DNA of 64,000 nucleotides from UBA1672 sp965263215 (GCA_965263215.1 OZ253663.1:1736001-1800000), one strand, 5' to 3'; positions 27,840-37,265 are shown, counted from the first letter of the stretch. Numbers and translations: made by a program. The notes: a model not told the origin generated them from the letters alone.

Positions 27840-28604
27840 ATGCCAACGGACGTAAAAAATAAAAAAAATGATCAAAGCACCTCCGTAGATCAAGGCGAAA
27901 TTGAACATTTTTCTAAAGATTCTAATCACTGGTGGGATGAACAAGGCCCTTTTAAGCCATTGCACAGACTAAACCCAGTGCGTTTGAAATTTATTAAACA
28001 ACAGATTTGTGATCATTATGATCGTGACTTTGATGATTTAAAGGCTTTAAAAGATTTAAACATTATTGATATTGGCTGTGGTGGCGGTTTGGTATGTGAG
28101 CCGTTGGCGCGCATGGGCGCAACGGTTACCGGTGTAGATGCAGATAAAAATGCAATTTCTGTCGCTACGGATCATGCCGAAAATGCCTCCCTGAATATTC
28201 AATACATCAGTGATGACATACAAGACATTGGTAAGCAGTACGATATCGTTTTGGCATTGGAAGTTATAGAGCACGTAAATGATATCAGTTTATTCATGGA
28301 ACAAATCATCAGCGTTTTAAAACCTGAAGGTTTACTGATTATGTCGACTTTAAACAGAACACCAAAATCATACGCGCTCGGAATCATTGCCGCAGAACAT
28401 ATTTTACGATGGGTTCCTAAAGGTACACATTCATGGAAAAAATTTGTGAAACCTTCGGAGATTTCCGGTGAGGCACGCAAACACGGTCTAAAGCCACAAA
28501 AAATAAAGGGGCTAATTTTTAACCCCTTAAAGAATGAATTCTTACTGTCCGAGACAGATCTTGATGTCAATTATTTGATTGCTTTAAGCCGCGATAGCCT
28601 CTGA
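27840..28604 (+). CDS. ubiG: Ubiquinone biosynthesis O-methyltransferase
   Basis: 254 residues. UbiG performs two O-methylations in ubiquinone synthesis. The N-terminal block EIEHFSKDSNHWWDEQGPFKPLH is diagnostic, followed by a class I SAM fold with IDIGCGGGLVCEPLA (about 76-90) and LALEVIEHV. The ATG follows an AAGGGA ribosome site. It is divergent from lysC, and its last 21 bases overlap the convergent small gene at 28584. Confidence 0.95.
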   Translation: MPTDVKNKKNDQSTSVDQGEIEHFSKDSNHWWDEQGPFKPLHRLNPVRLKFIKQQICDHYDRDFDDLKALKDLNIIDIGCGGGLVCEPLARMGATVTGVDADKNAISVATDHAENASLNIQYISDDIQDIGKQYDIVLALEVIEHVNDISLFMEQIISVLKPEGLLIMSTLNRTPKSYALGIIAAEHILRWVPKGTHSWKKFVKPSEISGEARKHGLKPQKIKGLIFNPLKNEFLLSETDLDVNYLIALSRDSL

Positions 28605-28826
28605 TCTGTCACGAGTTTCCAACGCATTTTGTAAAACTTCACGCGGCACAGGAATAAACAGATTCTCCTTATCGCTACGTAACACAACCTTTTGGAGTTC
28701 ACATAGCGTGTAAATCACATTCGTGTTTACCTTCGCATTACTGAAGAACACAACAGGATTGGCGGCTTCGTTCCACTCAAACGTCCAAAATTCGTTTACT
28801 GGTGTTGTTCTATAATCGTTTAACAT
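28584..28826 (-). CDS. Small protein of unknown function
   Basis: 80 residues from the ATG at 28826, which sits six bases after a GGGTGA ribosome site; the ATG at 28832 adds two residues but is too close to that site. The sequence is mixed alpha/beta with an aromatic block (NEFWTFEWNEAANPVVFF) and no signal peptide or membrane segment. It overlaps the 3' end of ubiG by 21 bases on the opposite strand. No family recognised. Frame length and the ribosome site support it moderately. Confidence 0.5.
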   Translation of the reverse strand: MLNDYRTTPVNEFWTFEWNEAANPVVFFSNAKVNTNVIYTLCELQKVVLRSDKENLFIPVPREVLQNALETRDRSEAIAA

Positions 28827-28912
28827 TTTCATTCACCCGTGTTTTTCTTTTATTTGCGCTATTTATACACCATTTTCCATAAATACACAAATTTCGGTGT
28901 CTCTTAATATTG

Positions 28913-28937
28913 CAGTGCAAAATCTTATAGTGCACTG
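28913..28937. promoter_or_regulatory. Perfect 7-bp inverted repeat flanking a -10-like element
   Basis: CAGTGCA (28913-28919) and TGCACTG (28931-28937) are perfect inverted repeats with an 11-bp spacer. TATAGT, one mismatch from the -10 consensus, lies at 28926-28931 within and at the edge of the spacer. The site is about 35 bases before the HIG1-type gene and the etf operon. It is a candidate operator for that operon. Confidence 0.35.
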
Positions 28938-28970
28938 TACTTTTATTTTCAAGACTTGTACGATCACAAA

Positions 28971-29168
28971 ATGAAAACAATGATACCAGTTTTAATTATT
29001 CTTGCCGCTCTATCTGTCGTTGCCGTTTTGCTTATCGGTGTATTTTCTATGATTAAAGGCGGCGAATTTAATGAAAAATATGGCAACAGACTAATGCAAG
29101 CACGCGTTGCACTTCAGGGGCTAACGCTATTACTACTTGCGCTCGCCTATTCTATGTCCCACAGTTAA
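28971..29168 (+). CDS. HIG1-type twin transmembrane protein
   Basis: 65 residues from the ATG at 28971; a TTG at 28956 could add five. Two transmembrane helices (about 4-25 and 42-62) flank a short polar loop containing GGEFNEKYGNRLMQARV. That loop is the hallmark of HIG1/twin-transmembrane proteins, which in bacteria and mitochondria associate with respiratory complexes. It precedes etfB by 35 bases, as in other alphaproteobacteria, which fits a link to electron transfer. A molecular role is not established from sequence. Confidence 0.8.
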   Translation: MKTMIPVLIILAALSVVAVLLIGVFSMIKGGEFNEKYGNRLMQARVALQGLTLLLLALAYSMSHS

Positions 29169-29203
29169 ATCATTCATATATCCAAAATCCGGAGTTTCTT
29201 AAT

Positions 29204-29968
29204 ATGAAAATTTTAGTACCTATCAAAAGAGTTGTTGATTACAACGTCAAAATCCGCGTTAAGTCCGATGGCAGCGGTGTAGATTTAGCCAACGTCAAAA
29301 TGTCCGTGAACCCGTTTGACGAAATTGCCGTCGAAGAAGCCGTGCGATTAAAAGAATCAGGCAAGGCATCAGAAATTATCGTGGTCACAATCGGCCCCGA
29401 AAAGGCACAAGAACAAATCCGAACAGCTATGGCTATTGGTGCAGATAGAGGCATTCTCGTCAAAACCGATGATCCTATTGATTTAGGTGGTGTCGAGCCA
29501 TTAGCCGTTGCCAAAACGCTTAAGGCCATTGTTGAAAAAGAAAGCCCTGACCTTGTGATTATGGGCAAACAGTCCATCGATGATGATTCTAATCAAACGG
29601 GTCAAATGCTAGCCGCCCTTCTTGGTTGGTCACAGGGTACGTTTGCCTCCAAACTGGAAATTAGTGGTGATGAAATAAACGTAACGCGTGAGATTGATGG
29701 TGGTTTGGAAACTTTATCAGTTAAGGCTCCTGCTATTATCACAACGGACTTACGCCTAAACGAACCGCGCTTTGCCAAATTGCCGGACATTATGAAGGCC
29801 AAGAAAAAGCAATTAGACGTGATGGAGCCATCAGAGCTTGGTGTTGATTATACGCCGCGCCTAACAGTGATTGATGTAAGCGACCCACCAGTCAGACAGG
29901 GCGGAGTCAAAGTGCCCGATGTCGATGCACTCATCGACAAACTTAAAAACGAAGCAAAAGTGATTTAG
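29204..29968 (+). CDS. etfB: Electron transfer flavoprotein subunit beta
   Basis: 254 residues, typical of EtfB. With EtfA it accepts electrons from acyl-CoA and other dehydrogenases and passes them to ETF:ubiquinone oxidoreductase. It begins MKILVPIKRVVDYNVKI and contains the VDLANVKMSVNPFDEIAVEEA block and the recognition-loop region LGVDYTPRL. A CCGGAG ribosome site precedes the ATG. etfA follows after 12 bases. Confidence 0.97.
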   Translation: MKILVPIKRVVDYNVKIRVKSDGSGVDLANVKMSVNPFDEIAVEEAVRLKESGKASEIIVVTIGPEKAQEQIRTAMAIGADRGILVKTDDPIDLGGVEPLAVAKTLKAIVEKESPDLVIMGKQSIDDDSNQTGQMLAALLGWSQGTFASKLEISGDEINVTREIDGGLETLSVKAPAIITTDLRLNEPRFAKLPDIMKAKKKQLDVMEPSELGVDYTPRLTVIDVSDPPVRQGGVKVPDVDALIDKLKNEAKVI

Positions 29969-29980
29969 GGAGAACCGAAC

Positions 29981-30910
29981 ATGAGCAATCTTATCTTAGC
30001 AGAACATGATAACGCATCTATCAAACCCGCCACTTTGAATACAGTCACAGCGGCCACAAAAATTGGCGGCGATATTCATATTCTTATTACCGGATCAAAT
30101 TGTGACGGAGCAGCACAAGCAGCCGCGCAAATAGCTGGCGTATCAAAAGTCATCAAGGCAGATGCGGAAAGCCTCGCGCACCCGTTAGCAGAAGAAATTG
30201 CCCCTATCCTTGTCGATTTGGCATCTGATTATTCACATATCCTTGCCCCTGCGACGACATTTGGGAAGAACATCCTGCCGCGTGCAGCCGCCTTGCTGGA
30301 TACACAACAAATATCGGACATCATCTCAGTTGAGGATGCTGATACATTTAAACGCCCTGTATATGCCGGCAATGCCATCGCTACGGTAAAATCCAGCGAC
30401 TCTATTAAAGTTATCACAGTACGCGGCACAACATTTGATCCCGCTGAAGCTAGAGGAGGAAGCGCATCCGTTGAAGATTACAATGTTTCTGATGCCAAAG
30501 GACTTAGTCAATTTGTCGAACAAGAGCTATCGAAATCTGAGCGCCCTGAACTCACCGCGGCAAGTGTTGTCGTTTCAGGTGGCCGCGGTGTTGGCTCGGC
30601 TGAAAACTTTGCGATTATTGAAAAACTAGCCGACAAACTCGGCGCGGCTATCGGTGCTTCACGCGCCGCAGTTGATGCCGGATATGTTCCGAATGATTAC
30701 CAAGTTGGCCAAACAGGAAAAGTGGTCGCCCCTGATCTGTACATCGCAATCGGTATTTCAGGCGCCATACAGCATTTGGCAGGTATGAAAGATTCTAAAG
30801 TTATTGTTGCTATCAATAAAGATGAAGACGCACCAATTTTCTCTATCGCAGATTATGGTTTGGTTGCTGATTTATTCGAAGCCGTGCCAGAATTGGAAAG
30901 CAAGCTTTAA
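29981..30910 (+). CDS. etfA: Electron transfer flavoprotein subunit alpha
   Basis: 309 residues. The C-terminal FAD-binding domain carries the family blocks VVSGGRGVGS (about 196-205), GYVPNDYQVGQTGKVVAPDLY and GISGAIQHLAGM. EtfA binds the FAD that shuttles electrons to the quinone pool. It is the distal gene of the HIG1-etfB-etfA operon and has a GGGAGAA ribosome site. Confidence 0.97.
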   Translation: MSNLILAEHDNASIKPATLNTVTAATKIGGDIHILITGSNCDGAAQAAAQIAGVSKVIKADAESLAHPLAEEIAPILVDLASDYSHILAPATTFGKNILPRAAALLDTQQISDIISVEDADTFKRPVYAGNAIATVKSSDSIKVITVRGTTFDPAEARGGSASVEDYNVSDAKGLSQFVEQELSKSERPELTAASVVVSGGRGVGSAENFAIIEKLADKLGAAIGASRAAVDAGYVPNDYQVGQTGKVVAPDLYIAIGISGAIQHLAGMKDSKVIVAINKDEDAPIFSIADYGLVADLFEAVPELESKL

Positions 30911-30951
30911 TAATCAGCAATAGCGTTTTTATGCTCGGAAATGGCAGGAAG

Positions 30952-31548
30952 TTAATTAACCCAATCAATTTTTCTTAAGAGTGTAACAACACTGGCATCA
31001 TACCAAACAACGTCTCCGTAAATCTCGTATAAGATCTTCCCTCTTTTATCGAGAATAAGTGTCATAGGTAAGCCTTTGATGTTCACAGCACGCTGTAGAT
31101 GTTTATTGACATCAATATATGACGCGACTTGCTCCACTTTAAGTTTTTTGGTGAAGGCATCAATCTTTTCAATATCTTCGTTTTTATCAATAGATACCGC
31201 AACAACACGCCATTGTTGTTCATAAGCTAAAATTGCTTGCAAGCGTTTAAGGGAAGGTAATTCAGCAACACAGGGCGCACACCATGTCGCCCATATATTC
31301 AAAACGGTATAATGTTTACCGTCTAAAAGATTTACTAATTTACCATCAGGGCCAGCAACTTGCGTTTGTGGAAAGTAAACGTCCTCTTTATAAGCTTTAT
31401 ACTTTTTAAACCGACTGAAAGCCTCAGACTCAACCTTTTCAAACGCTATCTTTTCTTTCATAAAGTTTGCAAAAACGGCGACCAATAACACACAGAATAT
31501 CCCGCCGAACATAAAGTACCTTTTAAATGATGTTTCATATCCTGGCAT
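30952..31548 (-). CDS. TlpA-family thiol:disulfide oxidoreductase
   Basis: 198 residues. A single N-terminal membrane anchor (about 10-30) is followed by a thioredoxin fold with the active site WATWCAPC (Cys90, Cys93) and cis-Pro region GLPMTLILDKRG. TlpA-type proteins face the periplasm and reduce thiols, often for cytochrome c or oxidase copper-site assembly. It is divergent from the lysA operon. In many alphaproteobacteria I recall argH between these two; it is absent here. Confidence 0.92.
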   Translation of the reverse strand: MPGYETSFKRYFMFGGIFCVLLVAVFANFMKEKIAFEKVESEAFSRFKKYKAYKEDVYFPQTQVAGPDGKLVNLLDGKHYTVLNIWATWCAPCVAELPSLKRLQAILAYEQQWRVVAVSIDKNEDIEKIDAFTKKLKVEQVASYIDVNKHLQRAVNIKGLPMTLILDKRGKILYEIYGDVVWYDASVVTLLRKIDWVN

Positions 31549-31655
31549 ATCTATTGATCTTTACTTTAATATGTAAGAGTTACAGCTTTCGCTTTAAGGG
31601 TTTTCTTTTTTTCTATTCCGCGATACATAGAATATAGCTACAAACGGATACAAAA

Positions 31656-31838
31656 ATGAAAACACTCAGACATTCTATATATATTCTATTATGTGTAAAT
31701 GCCCTATTACTCAGCTCTTGCGGGGTTAAACCACCTTATGTTGATCCACCAGAGGGCGCGAAGCATGATACGTTTCCTGCGGCCTACCCTGATCTTACAA
31801 CAGATCCGCAGCCGGGACTTGAAAATAAAAACCTATAG
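31656..31838 (+). CDS. Small LptM-like lipoprotein
   Basis: 60 residues: signal peptide ending in lipobox LLSSC (Cys at about 22), then GVKPPYVDPPEG and a Pro-rich tail. LptM lipoproteins are similarly tiny, start CG-K-P after lipidation and assist LptD maturation in the outer membrane. A copy of this kind upstream of lysA is common in proteobacteria. Length and position support the call; direct sequence similarity is short. Confidence 0.75.
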   Translation: MKTLRHSIYILLCVNALLLSSCGVKPPYVDPPEGAKHDTFPAAYPDLTTDPQPGLENKNL

Positions 31839-31849
31839 GGATGTTATCA

Positions 31850-33127
31850 ATGAGTACGAAAGAATTAGGTTTTCATCAACGTGATGGTGTTTTGCATGTT
31901 GACCAAATATCCTTATCAGACATAGCCAAAAAATATGGTACGCCTTGTTATGTTTACAGTGCGTCTGTTATCCGTGCGCAATACAACGCCTTACAGGCCG
32001 CAATGCGCAAAGCCCTTCCGGCCCATCGTCAACCGCTTTTATGCTATGCTTGCAAAGCCAATTCAAACATCGCTGTTCTGAAAGTTCTTAAAAACCTAGG
32101 GAGCGGCTTGGAAATTGTATCTGAAGGGGAACTTGCCAGAGGCCTTAAAGCAGGCTTTACAGGCAATCAGATTATTTCAACCAGCTTTGGCAAAAATGAA
32201 ACAGAGATAGAAGCCTGCCTGAAGGCAAATATCTTGCAATTTAATATCGAATCTCCTGATGAACTAGATAACATTAATACTCAGGCCATAGCCATGAACA
32301 AAGTGGCCGATGTTGTCTTTCGTTTAAATCCAAACATCAGCGGTGGTGGTCACAGCAAAATTTCCACAGGACGCAAAGAAGATAAATTCGGCAACACTGC
32401 CGAGGATATTATGGCACTTTATAAGCGTGTAGAGACATTAGAAGGAATAAATCCTGTTGGTGTTTCAATCCATATCGGCTCACAAATATCACAAGCAGAG
32501 GCTTTTAAGCCCGGCTTTGAAAAGCTATCCGCGCTCGTTAAAGATTTGCGCGCACAAGGCCACACTGTGACACACCTTGATATTGGTGGCGGCTTTCCTA
32601 TCGTCTATAATAATGAAAAGCTTCTTGATCTAGATGAATATGCGGCGTGGGTACGTGATATTATCCTGCCTTTGGACACCAAGATACAAATGGAACCAGG
32701 ACGCTACATGGTTGGTAATGCAGGAATATTACTCACTAAGGCACAATATATTAAACAAACGCCATCCAGACAGTTTTTAGTTTTAGATGCGGGTATGAAT
32801 GACCTTATTCGCCCAACATTGTATGAGGCATATCACGGCATAGAACCCATCATAAATAGTGCAGAAAAAAGCACGTATGATGTTGTCGGGCCAATTTGCG
32901 AAAGCGGTGATATTTTTGCAAAAGAACGCGAAATGAGCGTCGTAAACAAGAATGACATCGTTGCCATAAAATCGACTGGTGCGTATGGCTTCGCCATGGC
33001 CTCAAACTATAACAGTCGCCCTATTCCCGCCGAAATTTTGGTTGATGGTGATAAAGTTAGTGTGGTTGGCAATGCACAAACCATTGATGATTTAATGGCA
33101 CGCGAAAAAATCCCTAATTGGCTTTAG
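31850..33127 (+). CDS. lysA: Diaminopimelate decarboxylase
   Basis: Pyridoxal-phosphate enzyme of the alanine-racemase fold that converts meso-diaminopimelate to lysine. The ATG at 31850 lies nine bases after TATAGGG, whereas the in-frame ATG at 31841 abuts it, so 31850 is preferred (425 residues). The PLP lysine is in YACKANSN (about 64-71). HIGSQI (about 208-213), GGGFPI and the C-terminal GAYGFAMASNYN match the family. The lipoprotein gene ends 11 bases upstream. Confidence 0.96.
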   Translation: MSTKELGFHQRDGVLHVDQISLSDIAKKYGTPCYVYSASVIRAQYNALQAAMRKALPAHRQPLLCYACKANSNIAVLKVLKNLGSGLEIVSEGELARGLKAGFTGNQIISTSFGKNETEIEACLKANILQFNIESPDELDNINTQAIAMNKVADVVFRLNPNISGGGHSKISTGRKEDKFGNTAEDIMALYKRVETLEGINPVGVSIHIGSQISQAEAFKPGFEKLSALVKDLRAQGHTVTHLDIGGGFPIVYNNEKLLDLDEYAAWVRDIILPLDTKIQMEPGRYMVGNAGILLTKAQYIKQTPSRQFLVLDAGMNDLIRPTLYEAYHGIEPIINSAEKSTYDVVGPICESGDIFAKEREMSVVNKNDIVAIKSTGAYGFAMASNYNSRPIPAEILVDGDKVSVVGNAQTIDDLMAREKIPNWL

Positions 33128-33206
33128 ATAAAAACCATAGGGGAAAAGACGCCTTATTGATCGGAAAATCTTGGGTTATCGGCGAAAACAGGATATTCTG
33201 TGAAAT

Positions 33207-36200
33207 ATGCTAGATCCTCTATACGAATATGAGAACAGACCTTACCTAAACGCGCTTGCAAAAAAGCGCCGCAAAGCTTTTCGGGTTCTGGCTACTGAAA
33301 AATTTATCCTCCATAGCTGGCGTTTATTTTTCTGGGTCTTGTTATTTTTCGGTCTTTGGATGCTCAACGTGCCTTCGTTTTTCGGTTCAATCGCGAGTAT
33401 CGGAGCAACGCTCGTTTTTTTAGTTGGCTTTGTTTATTTTTTCAAAAAAGACATTTTAAGTTTCAGACTTCCAGATAGTAAAGGACTAGACAATAAGCTG
33501 GAAAAACACAGCGCACTTCCGCAAGGGCAAATTGCACTCATAGAAGACCGCTTAGCCAACCCGAAAAAACACGATACGCGTGATCTTTGGAAGAATGCCC
33601 AACATGAAAGCTTAATATCATTCAAAAAACTACGTGCCCCCCGGTTAAACCCTTTTCTAACACGTGAAGACCCCAGTGCGGTGCGTTATATCGCGATTCT
33701 TTTATTTATTTCCGGCCTTATGGTTTCCGGCCCACATTGGAAAGATAAGATTTATTCTGGCCTTATACCGTTCAGTCCGTCCTATGTTGTGTCACAAGGA
33801 AAGAGCACAAACATCTGGATTAAACCACCTGACTACACGCAAATTGCGCAAACCCACATTTCCGGCCATGGCTCTCATGACGAGGTTCTGAATATCCCCG
33901 AGGATAGCGAAATACGTATTCGTATGCACAGTGTCTTTGGAGAGTATTTCCCGCCGCATCTACGTAATGGCGATAAAACCGTAAAACTAGAGCACATGGG
34001 TGACGGCTTATACGGGATTGAAACTGTGATCGAGCCCGGTAAGTCACTCAAAATATCTCAAGCATTTATACCGCGTTCTCGTTGGGATTATAATTTCATT
34101 GAGGATATGCCACCAGAGATCAGAAGTGATGTGGATGACGCACCTTCCGATGATGAAAGTACTGATGTTGTTCGTATTGATGACGAATTACCGCCACTCC
34201 CCTTTGATGATGCCCCCTCCACAGAGAATGAAGTTGATGAAGATAACGCTGCGGAAGATACTCCTGAAGCAGAAGAAATTGTCGAAATTACCGACGAGCA
34301 ACGCTATGAAATACTTGACAGTAATCAAATTCGTTTTCCTTTAATTGTTAACGATGATTATGGCGTCAAAGAACTGCGCATGACCATGAATATTGATGAA
34401 ATGGTTGTTGAGCGCCCCTTAGGCGAAATGACGCAGGAAACACGTCTGGTCATGTCACAGCCAAACACCGAATTTAGCATTACACCAATATATGACATGA
34501 CATGGCATACATGGGCAGGCTTGCCTGTGACATTCACCTATGAGGCCATAGACCACAAAGGGCAAACGGCTGAGCTTAAAAACATTAAGTTGGTGTTACC
34601 AGAGCGTGAGTTTGAACACCCGATGGCAAAATCCCTTATTGCGATGCGTAAACGTCTGGCATGGGATTATAAGGATAGCTTCCGCGAGATTGCACAAAAT
34701 CTTGAGACACTTCTGTCTGCAGAAGATTACATGCAAAATGACCCCGTTACTTATCTTGCCATTCGTGTTGCGAGCTCCCGTCTGTTCTATAACGATGATA
34801 TGCCCACAGAAACACGTATTCAGGCTGCTAAGGATGTTATCAATCTTTTATGGTACACAGCCCTATCTTTAGAAGAAGGCGACATAGCCCTTGCCATGCG
34901 TGAATTACAGGACGCACAGCGCGCACTGGAAAATGCTATGCGTGACCCAAACGCGAGTGAAGAAGAAATTCAGGAATTAATGAATAACCTTCAAGAAAAA
35001 ATGGGCAACTATTTCGCGGAAATGCAACGCGAGATGCAAAAACGCATAGAAAATGGAGAAGACTTTCCAACATATTCTGCTGAGGATTTTGGTGAAATTA
35101 TTTCACCCGATACCTTGTCAAAAATGATGGAAGATATACAGCAAGCATTGCGCGAGGGCGATCAACAAAAAGCACAAGAGCTTATGTCGCAAATGCAACG
35201 CATGATGGAAATGATGGATCCGTCCAATGGCGCACAACTCCCGCAAGACATGCAGACAATGCGCGAAGGTGTGAATGAATTACAGGAGCTTATAGAACGT
35301 CAAGAAGCTCTTATTGATCAAACAGAAGAGCAGGCAAAAAAACAAACGTACTTTCCACAGAAAAATCAGTCAGGGTCAAGCTCGTCGCAACAGCAGCAGC
35401 AAAAAGAAAGCACAATGACAAAACGCTCATTACCTACCCTCGAGCAAATGCTCAAGGATTTTGGAATGGACACCGCACCGCCGCCGCCAAAGGACGAAAA
35501 CAAGGAAGAGCAAAATTCTCAAGCTGGAGATGAAAAGAAGAAAGATAAAGATGATAAAGAGCAGTCATCTAATCAGCAAAAAAAGGCAGAGTCAGAACAA
35601 CAAAAGCCAGCTGATAATGACGCTGATCCACAAGAACAAGATAAAAACGGGAAATCAAAGGAACAAGAAAACGCCCAAAATAAAAAAGGCAACCAGCAAG
35701 AAAAAGACGATTCACAGCAACAACAATCCTCTAATAATAGCGGCGATCAACAGAAACAGGATAAAAACGGAAAACCGCAACAGCAAAAAGATGCTCAAAA
35801 CAAAAAAGATGGGCAGCAGGGTAGCGAATCTGACCAACAAGGGACGTCTCAAAGCAACAAAGATCAAGCCAAAACTCAAAACGGCGGATCAAACAACGAA
35901 GATAAATCGGACGATGATAAGTCTGCGAACGGTGCTTTGGACACAACGAAAAACAAAGTAGAACAAGATGCGCTACGCTATACTTTAGGCCAACTTATGA
36001 TGGATGCGGCGGAGAAGCTTGACGAAGTGCCTGAAAAAATGGGCATGGCAGAACAAGAAATGCGTGGATCAGGAGAGAGATTGGGAGATAATGACCCCAC
36101 AGGCTCTCTACCTCATCAAAACAAGGCTGTTGAATATCTGAAAGACGCACAGGAAGATTTGGCACAACAATTCAGACAACGTATGCAACAGATGATTGGC

Positions 36201-36422
36201 ATTGGTATGAGTGGCTCTTCACAAAAGTATGATCCCCTCGGTCGTCGTTACGGTGACGAAAATGAAGACGGACGCGGCGTCGATTCAAAAGTCGAGGTGC
36301 CTGACGAACTTGATAAAAAGCGCGTTGATGAGATTATAAAGATGCTGCGTGATCGCTCTGGTGATCGTTCTCGATCTCGTGAGGAACTGGAATATTTTCG
36401 TCGTCTGCTTCGTCAGTTTTAG
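33207..36422 (+). CDS. TIGR02302/DUF4175 family membrane protein
   Basis: 1071 residues. Two transmembrane helices near the N-terminus (about 31-50 and 55-75) and a third near 163-180 precede a large domain that includes an acidic stretch (about 308-360), a beta-rich region and a Glu/Gln/Met-rich helical part (about 545-725). A Gln/Lys/Asp/Asn-rich disordered region (about 725-915) contains tandem repeats. The C-terminus is Arg/Glu-rich and ends EYFRRLLRQF. The family is alphaproteobacterial and of unknown function, and here as elsewhere it follows lysA. The last 89 bases overlap the convergent zinc-ribbon gene. Confidence 0.9.
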   Translation: MLDPLYEYENRPYLNALAKKRRKAFRVLATEKFILHSWRLFFWVLLFFGLWMLNVPSFFGSIASIGATLVFLVGFVYFFKKDILSFRLPDSKGLDNKLEKHSALPQGQIALIEDRLANPKKHDTRDLWKNAQHESLISFKKLRAPRLNPFLTREDPSAVRYIAILLFISGLMVSGPHWKDKIYSGLIPFSPSYVVSQGKSTNIWIKPPDYTQIAQTHISGHGSHDEVLNIPEDSEIRIRMHSVFGEYFPPHLRNGDKTVKLEHMGDGLYGIETVIEPGKSLKISQAFIPRSRWDYNFIEDMPPEIRSDVDDAPSDDESTDVVRIDDELPPLPFDDAPSTENEVDEDNAAEDTPEAEEIVEITDEQRYEILDSNQIRFPLIVNDDYGVKELRMTMNIDEMVVERPLGEMTQETRLVMSQPNTEFSITPIYDMTWHTWAGLPVTFTYEAIDHKGQTAELKNIKLVLPEREFEHPMAKSLIAMRKRLAWDYKDSFREIAQNLETLLSAEDYMQNDPVTYLAIRVASSRLFYNDDMPTETRIQAAKDVINLLWYTALSLEEGDIALAMRELQDAQRALENAMRDPNASEEEIQELMNNLQEKMGNYFAEMQREMQKRIENGEDFPTYSAEDFGEIISPDTLSKMMEDIQQALREGDQQKAQELMSQMQRMMEMMDPSNGAQLPQDMQTMREGVNELQELIERQEALIDQTEEQAKKQTYFPQKNQSGSSSSQQQQQKESTMTKRSLPTLEQMLKDFGMDTAPPPPKDENKEEQNSQAGDEKKKDKDDKEQSSNQQKKAESEQQKPADNDADPQEQDKNGKSKEQENAQNKKGNQQEKDDSQQQQSSNNSGDQQKQDKNGKPQQQKDAQNKKDGQQGSESDQQGTSQSNKDQAKTQNGGSNNEDKSDDDKSANGALDTTKNKVEQDALRYTLGQLMMDAAEKLDEVPEKMGMAEQEMRGSGERLGDNDPTGSLPHQNKAVEYLKDAQEDLAQQFRQRMQQMIGIGMSGSSQKYDPLGRRYGDENEDGRGVDSKVEVPDELDKKRVDEIIKMLRDRSGDRSRSREELEYFRRLLRQF
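35640..35879 (+). repeat. Two imperfect tandem copies of a 120-bp repeat inside the DUF4175 gene
   Basis: GATAAAAACGG recurs at 35640 and 35760, exactly 120 bp (40 codons) apart, and each copy continues with a related Gln/Lys/Asn-rich sequence (QDKNGK followed by AQNKK in both). The unit is in frame, so copy number change would not break the protein. Confidence 0.6.
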
Positions 36423-37188
36423 ATGCCTTTAATGCGGGCTTTAAGACAAACCGAACAGTAACATATTGCACGTCATCGCTTTGTGTCGGCTCATGATCAG
36501 AAGATTCAGCGTCTTCATGCCCGTCTTTCATCTGGCCTAGCTCTTGCTCCAGATGACTTTCCGTTTTAAACGTAATGGTCTCTTCAGGATCCAACACTAA
36601 TTTAGGCGGAACGGCAAACCATTGTGCCTGATGCCCATCGGCACCATCTCCAATCGTGATCTCTAGCATATAAAGAGTCTGCGGATCATCCGTTAAATTT
36701 ACGATATCACCGGACACTTTCACGATTCCTTCATGATGTGCAGCCTTAATATTTGCAAATGTCACCTTACCACTATCCGGTATTTCCATTTGAATACCGA
36801 ACAATGCATAGAACCCTTGCATCGAAGGATAGTCACGCATCATGGACGCACTGGAAAGCAGTAAATAACTCAGCACACATAAGAATATTGTCGCTGCTAT
36901 TGCGTAAGATATCTTCTTGTCTGTTCCGGCGCCATACTGCCCTTTATTTTCAGCATCATCATGGGTCGGTTTAATGGATTCAGGTATATCCAGTATATCC
37001 TGCGCGGACAAAAACTCTGTGTCGTTTTCCACATTGTTATCCACAGGCTGTTCCACACGCACGACAACATGATCATCCTCATGCCAGACCTCGCCACAAG
37101 CGGTGCAACGCACATCACGTCCACGATTCCCCATAACGGCCAGACCGATCTTGTATTGGCTATAACAATTGGGACAAGTCAGAATCAT
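36334..37188 (-). CDS. Zinc-ribbon (MJ0042-type) membrane protein with DUF3426-like domain
   Basis: 284 residues. The N-terminal zinc ribbon CPNCYSQYKI...CTACGEVWH has CxxC pairs at about residues 4-7 and 28-31. One transmembrane helix (about 93-112) leads to a periplasmic or extracytoplasmic domain (about 125-250) like DUF3426. The last about 35 residues are acidic. In alphaproteobacteria this family often sits next to ftsE, as here, where it is divergent from the ftsEX operon. The function is unknown. The 3' 89 bases are antisense to the end of the DUF4175 gene. Confidence 0.85.
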   Translation of the reverse strand: MILTCPNCYSQYKIGLAVMGNRGRDVRCTACGEVWHEDDHVVVRVEQPVDNNVENDTEFLSAQDILDIPESIKPTHDDAENKGQYGAGTDKKISYAIAATIFLCVLSYLLLSSASMMRDYPSMQGFYALFGIQMEIPDSGKVTFANIKAAHHEGIVKVSGDIVNLTDDPQTLYMLEITIGDGADGHQAQWFAVPPKLVLDPEETITFKTESHLEQELGQMKDGHEDAESSDHEPTQSDDVQYVTVRFVLKPALKASKTDEADDENIPVPHEIENDHQSDHAASL

Positions 37189-37265
37189 TGTAACTGGGTT
37201 CTTCTCTTTCCGGTGCGTGTCTTGTATTAAATAGAGTCACATGAAAAATACGCAGGATTTATAAT

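Noticed and set aside
35461..35961. 166-codon frame in the DUF4175 low-complexity region
   Set aside because: It is a +1-frame shadow of the Gln/Lys repeats, made almost only of Lys, Asn, Arg and Ile codons, with no start support.
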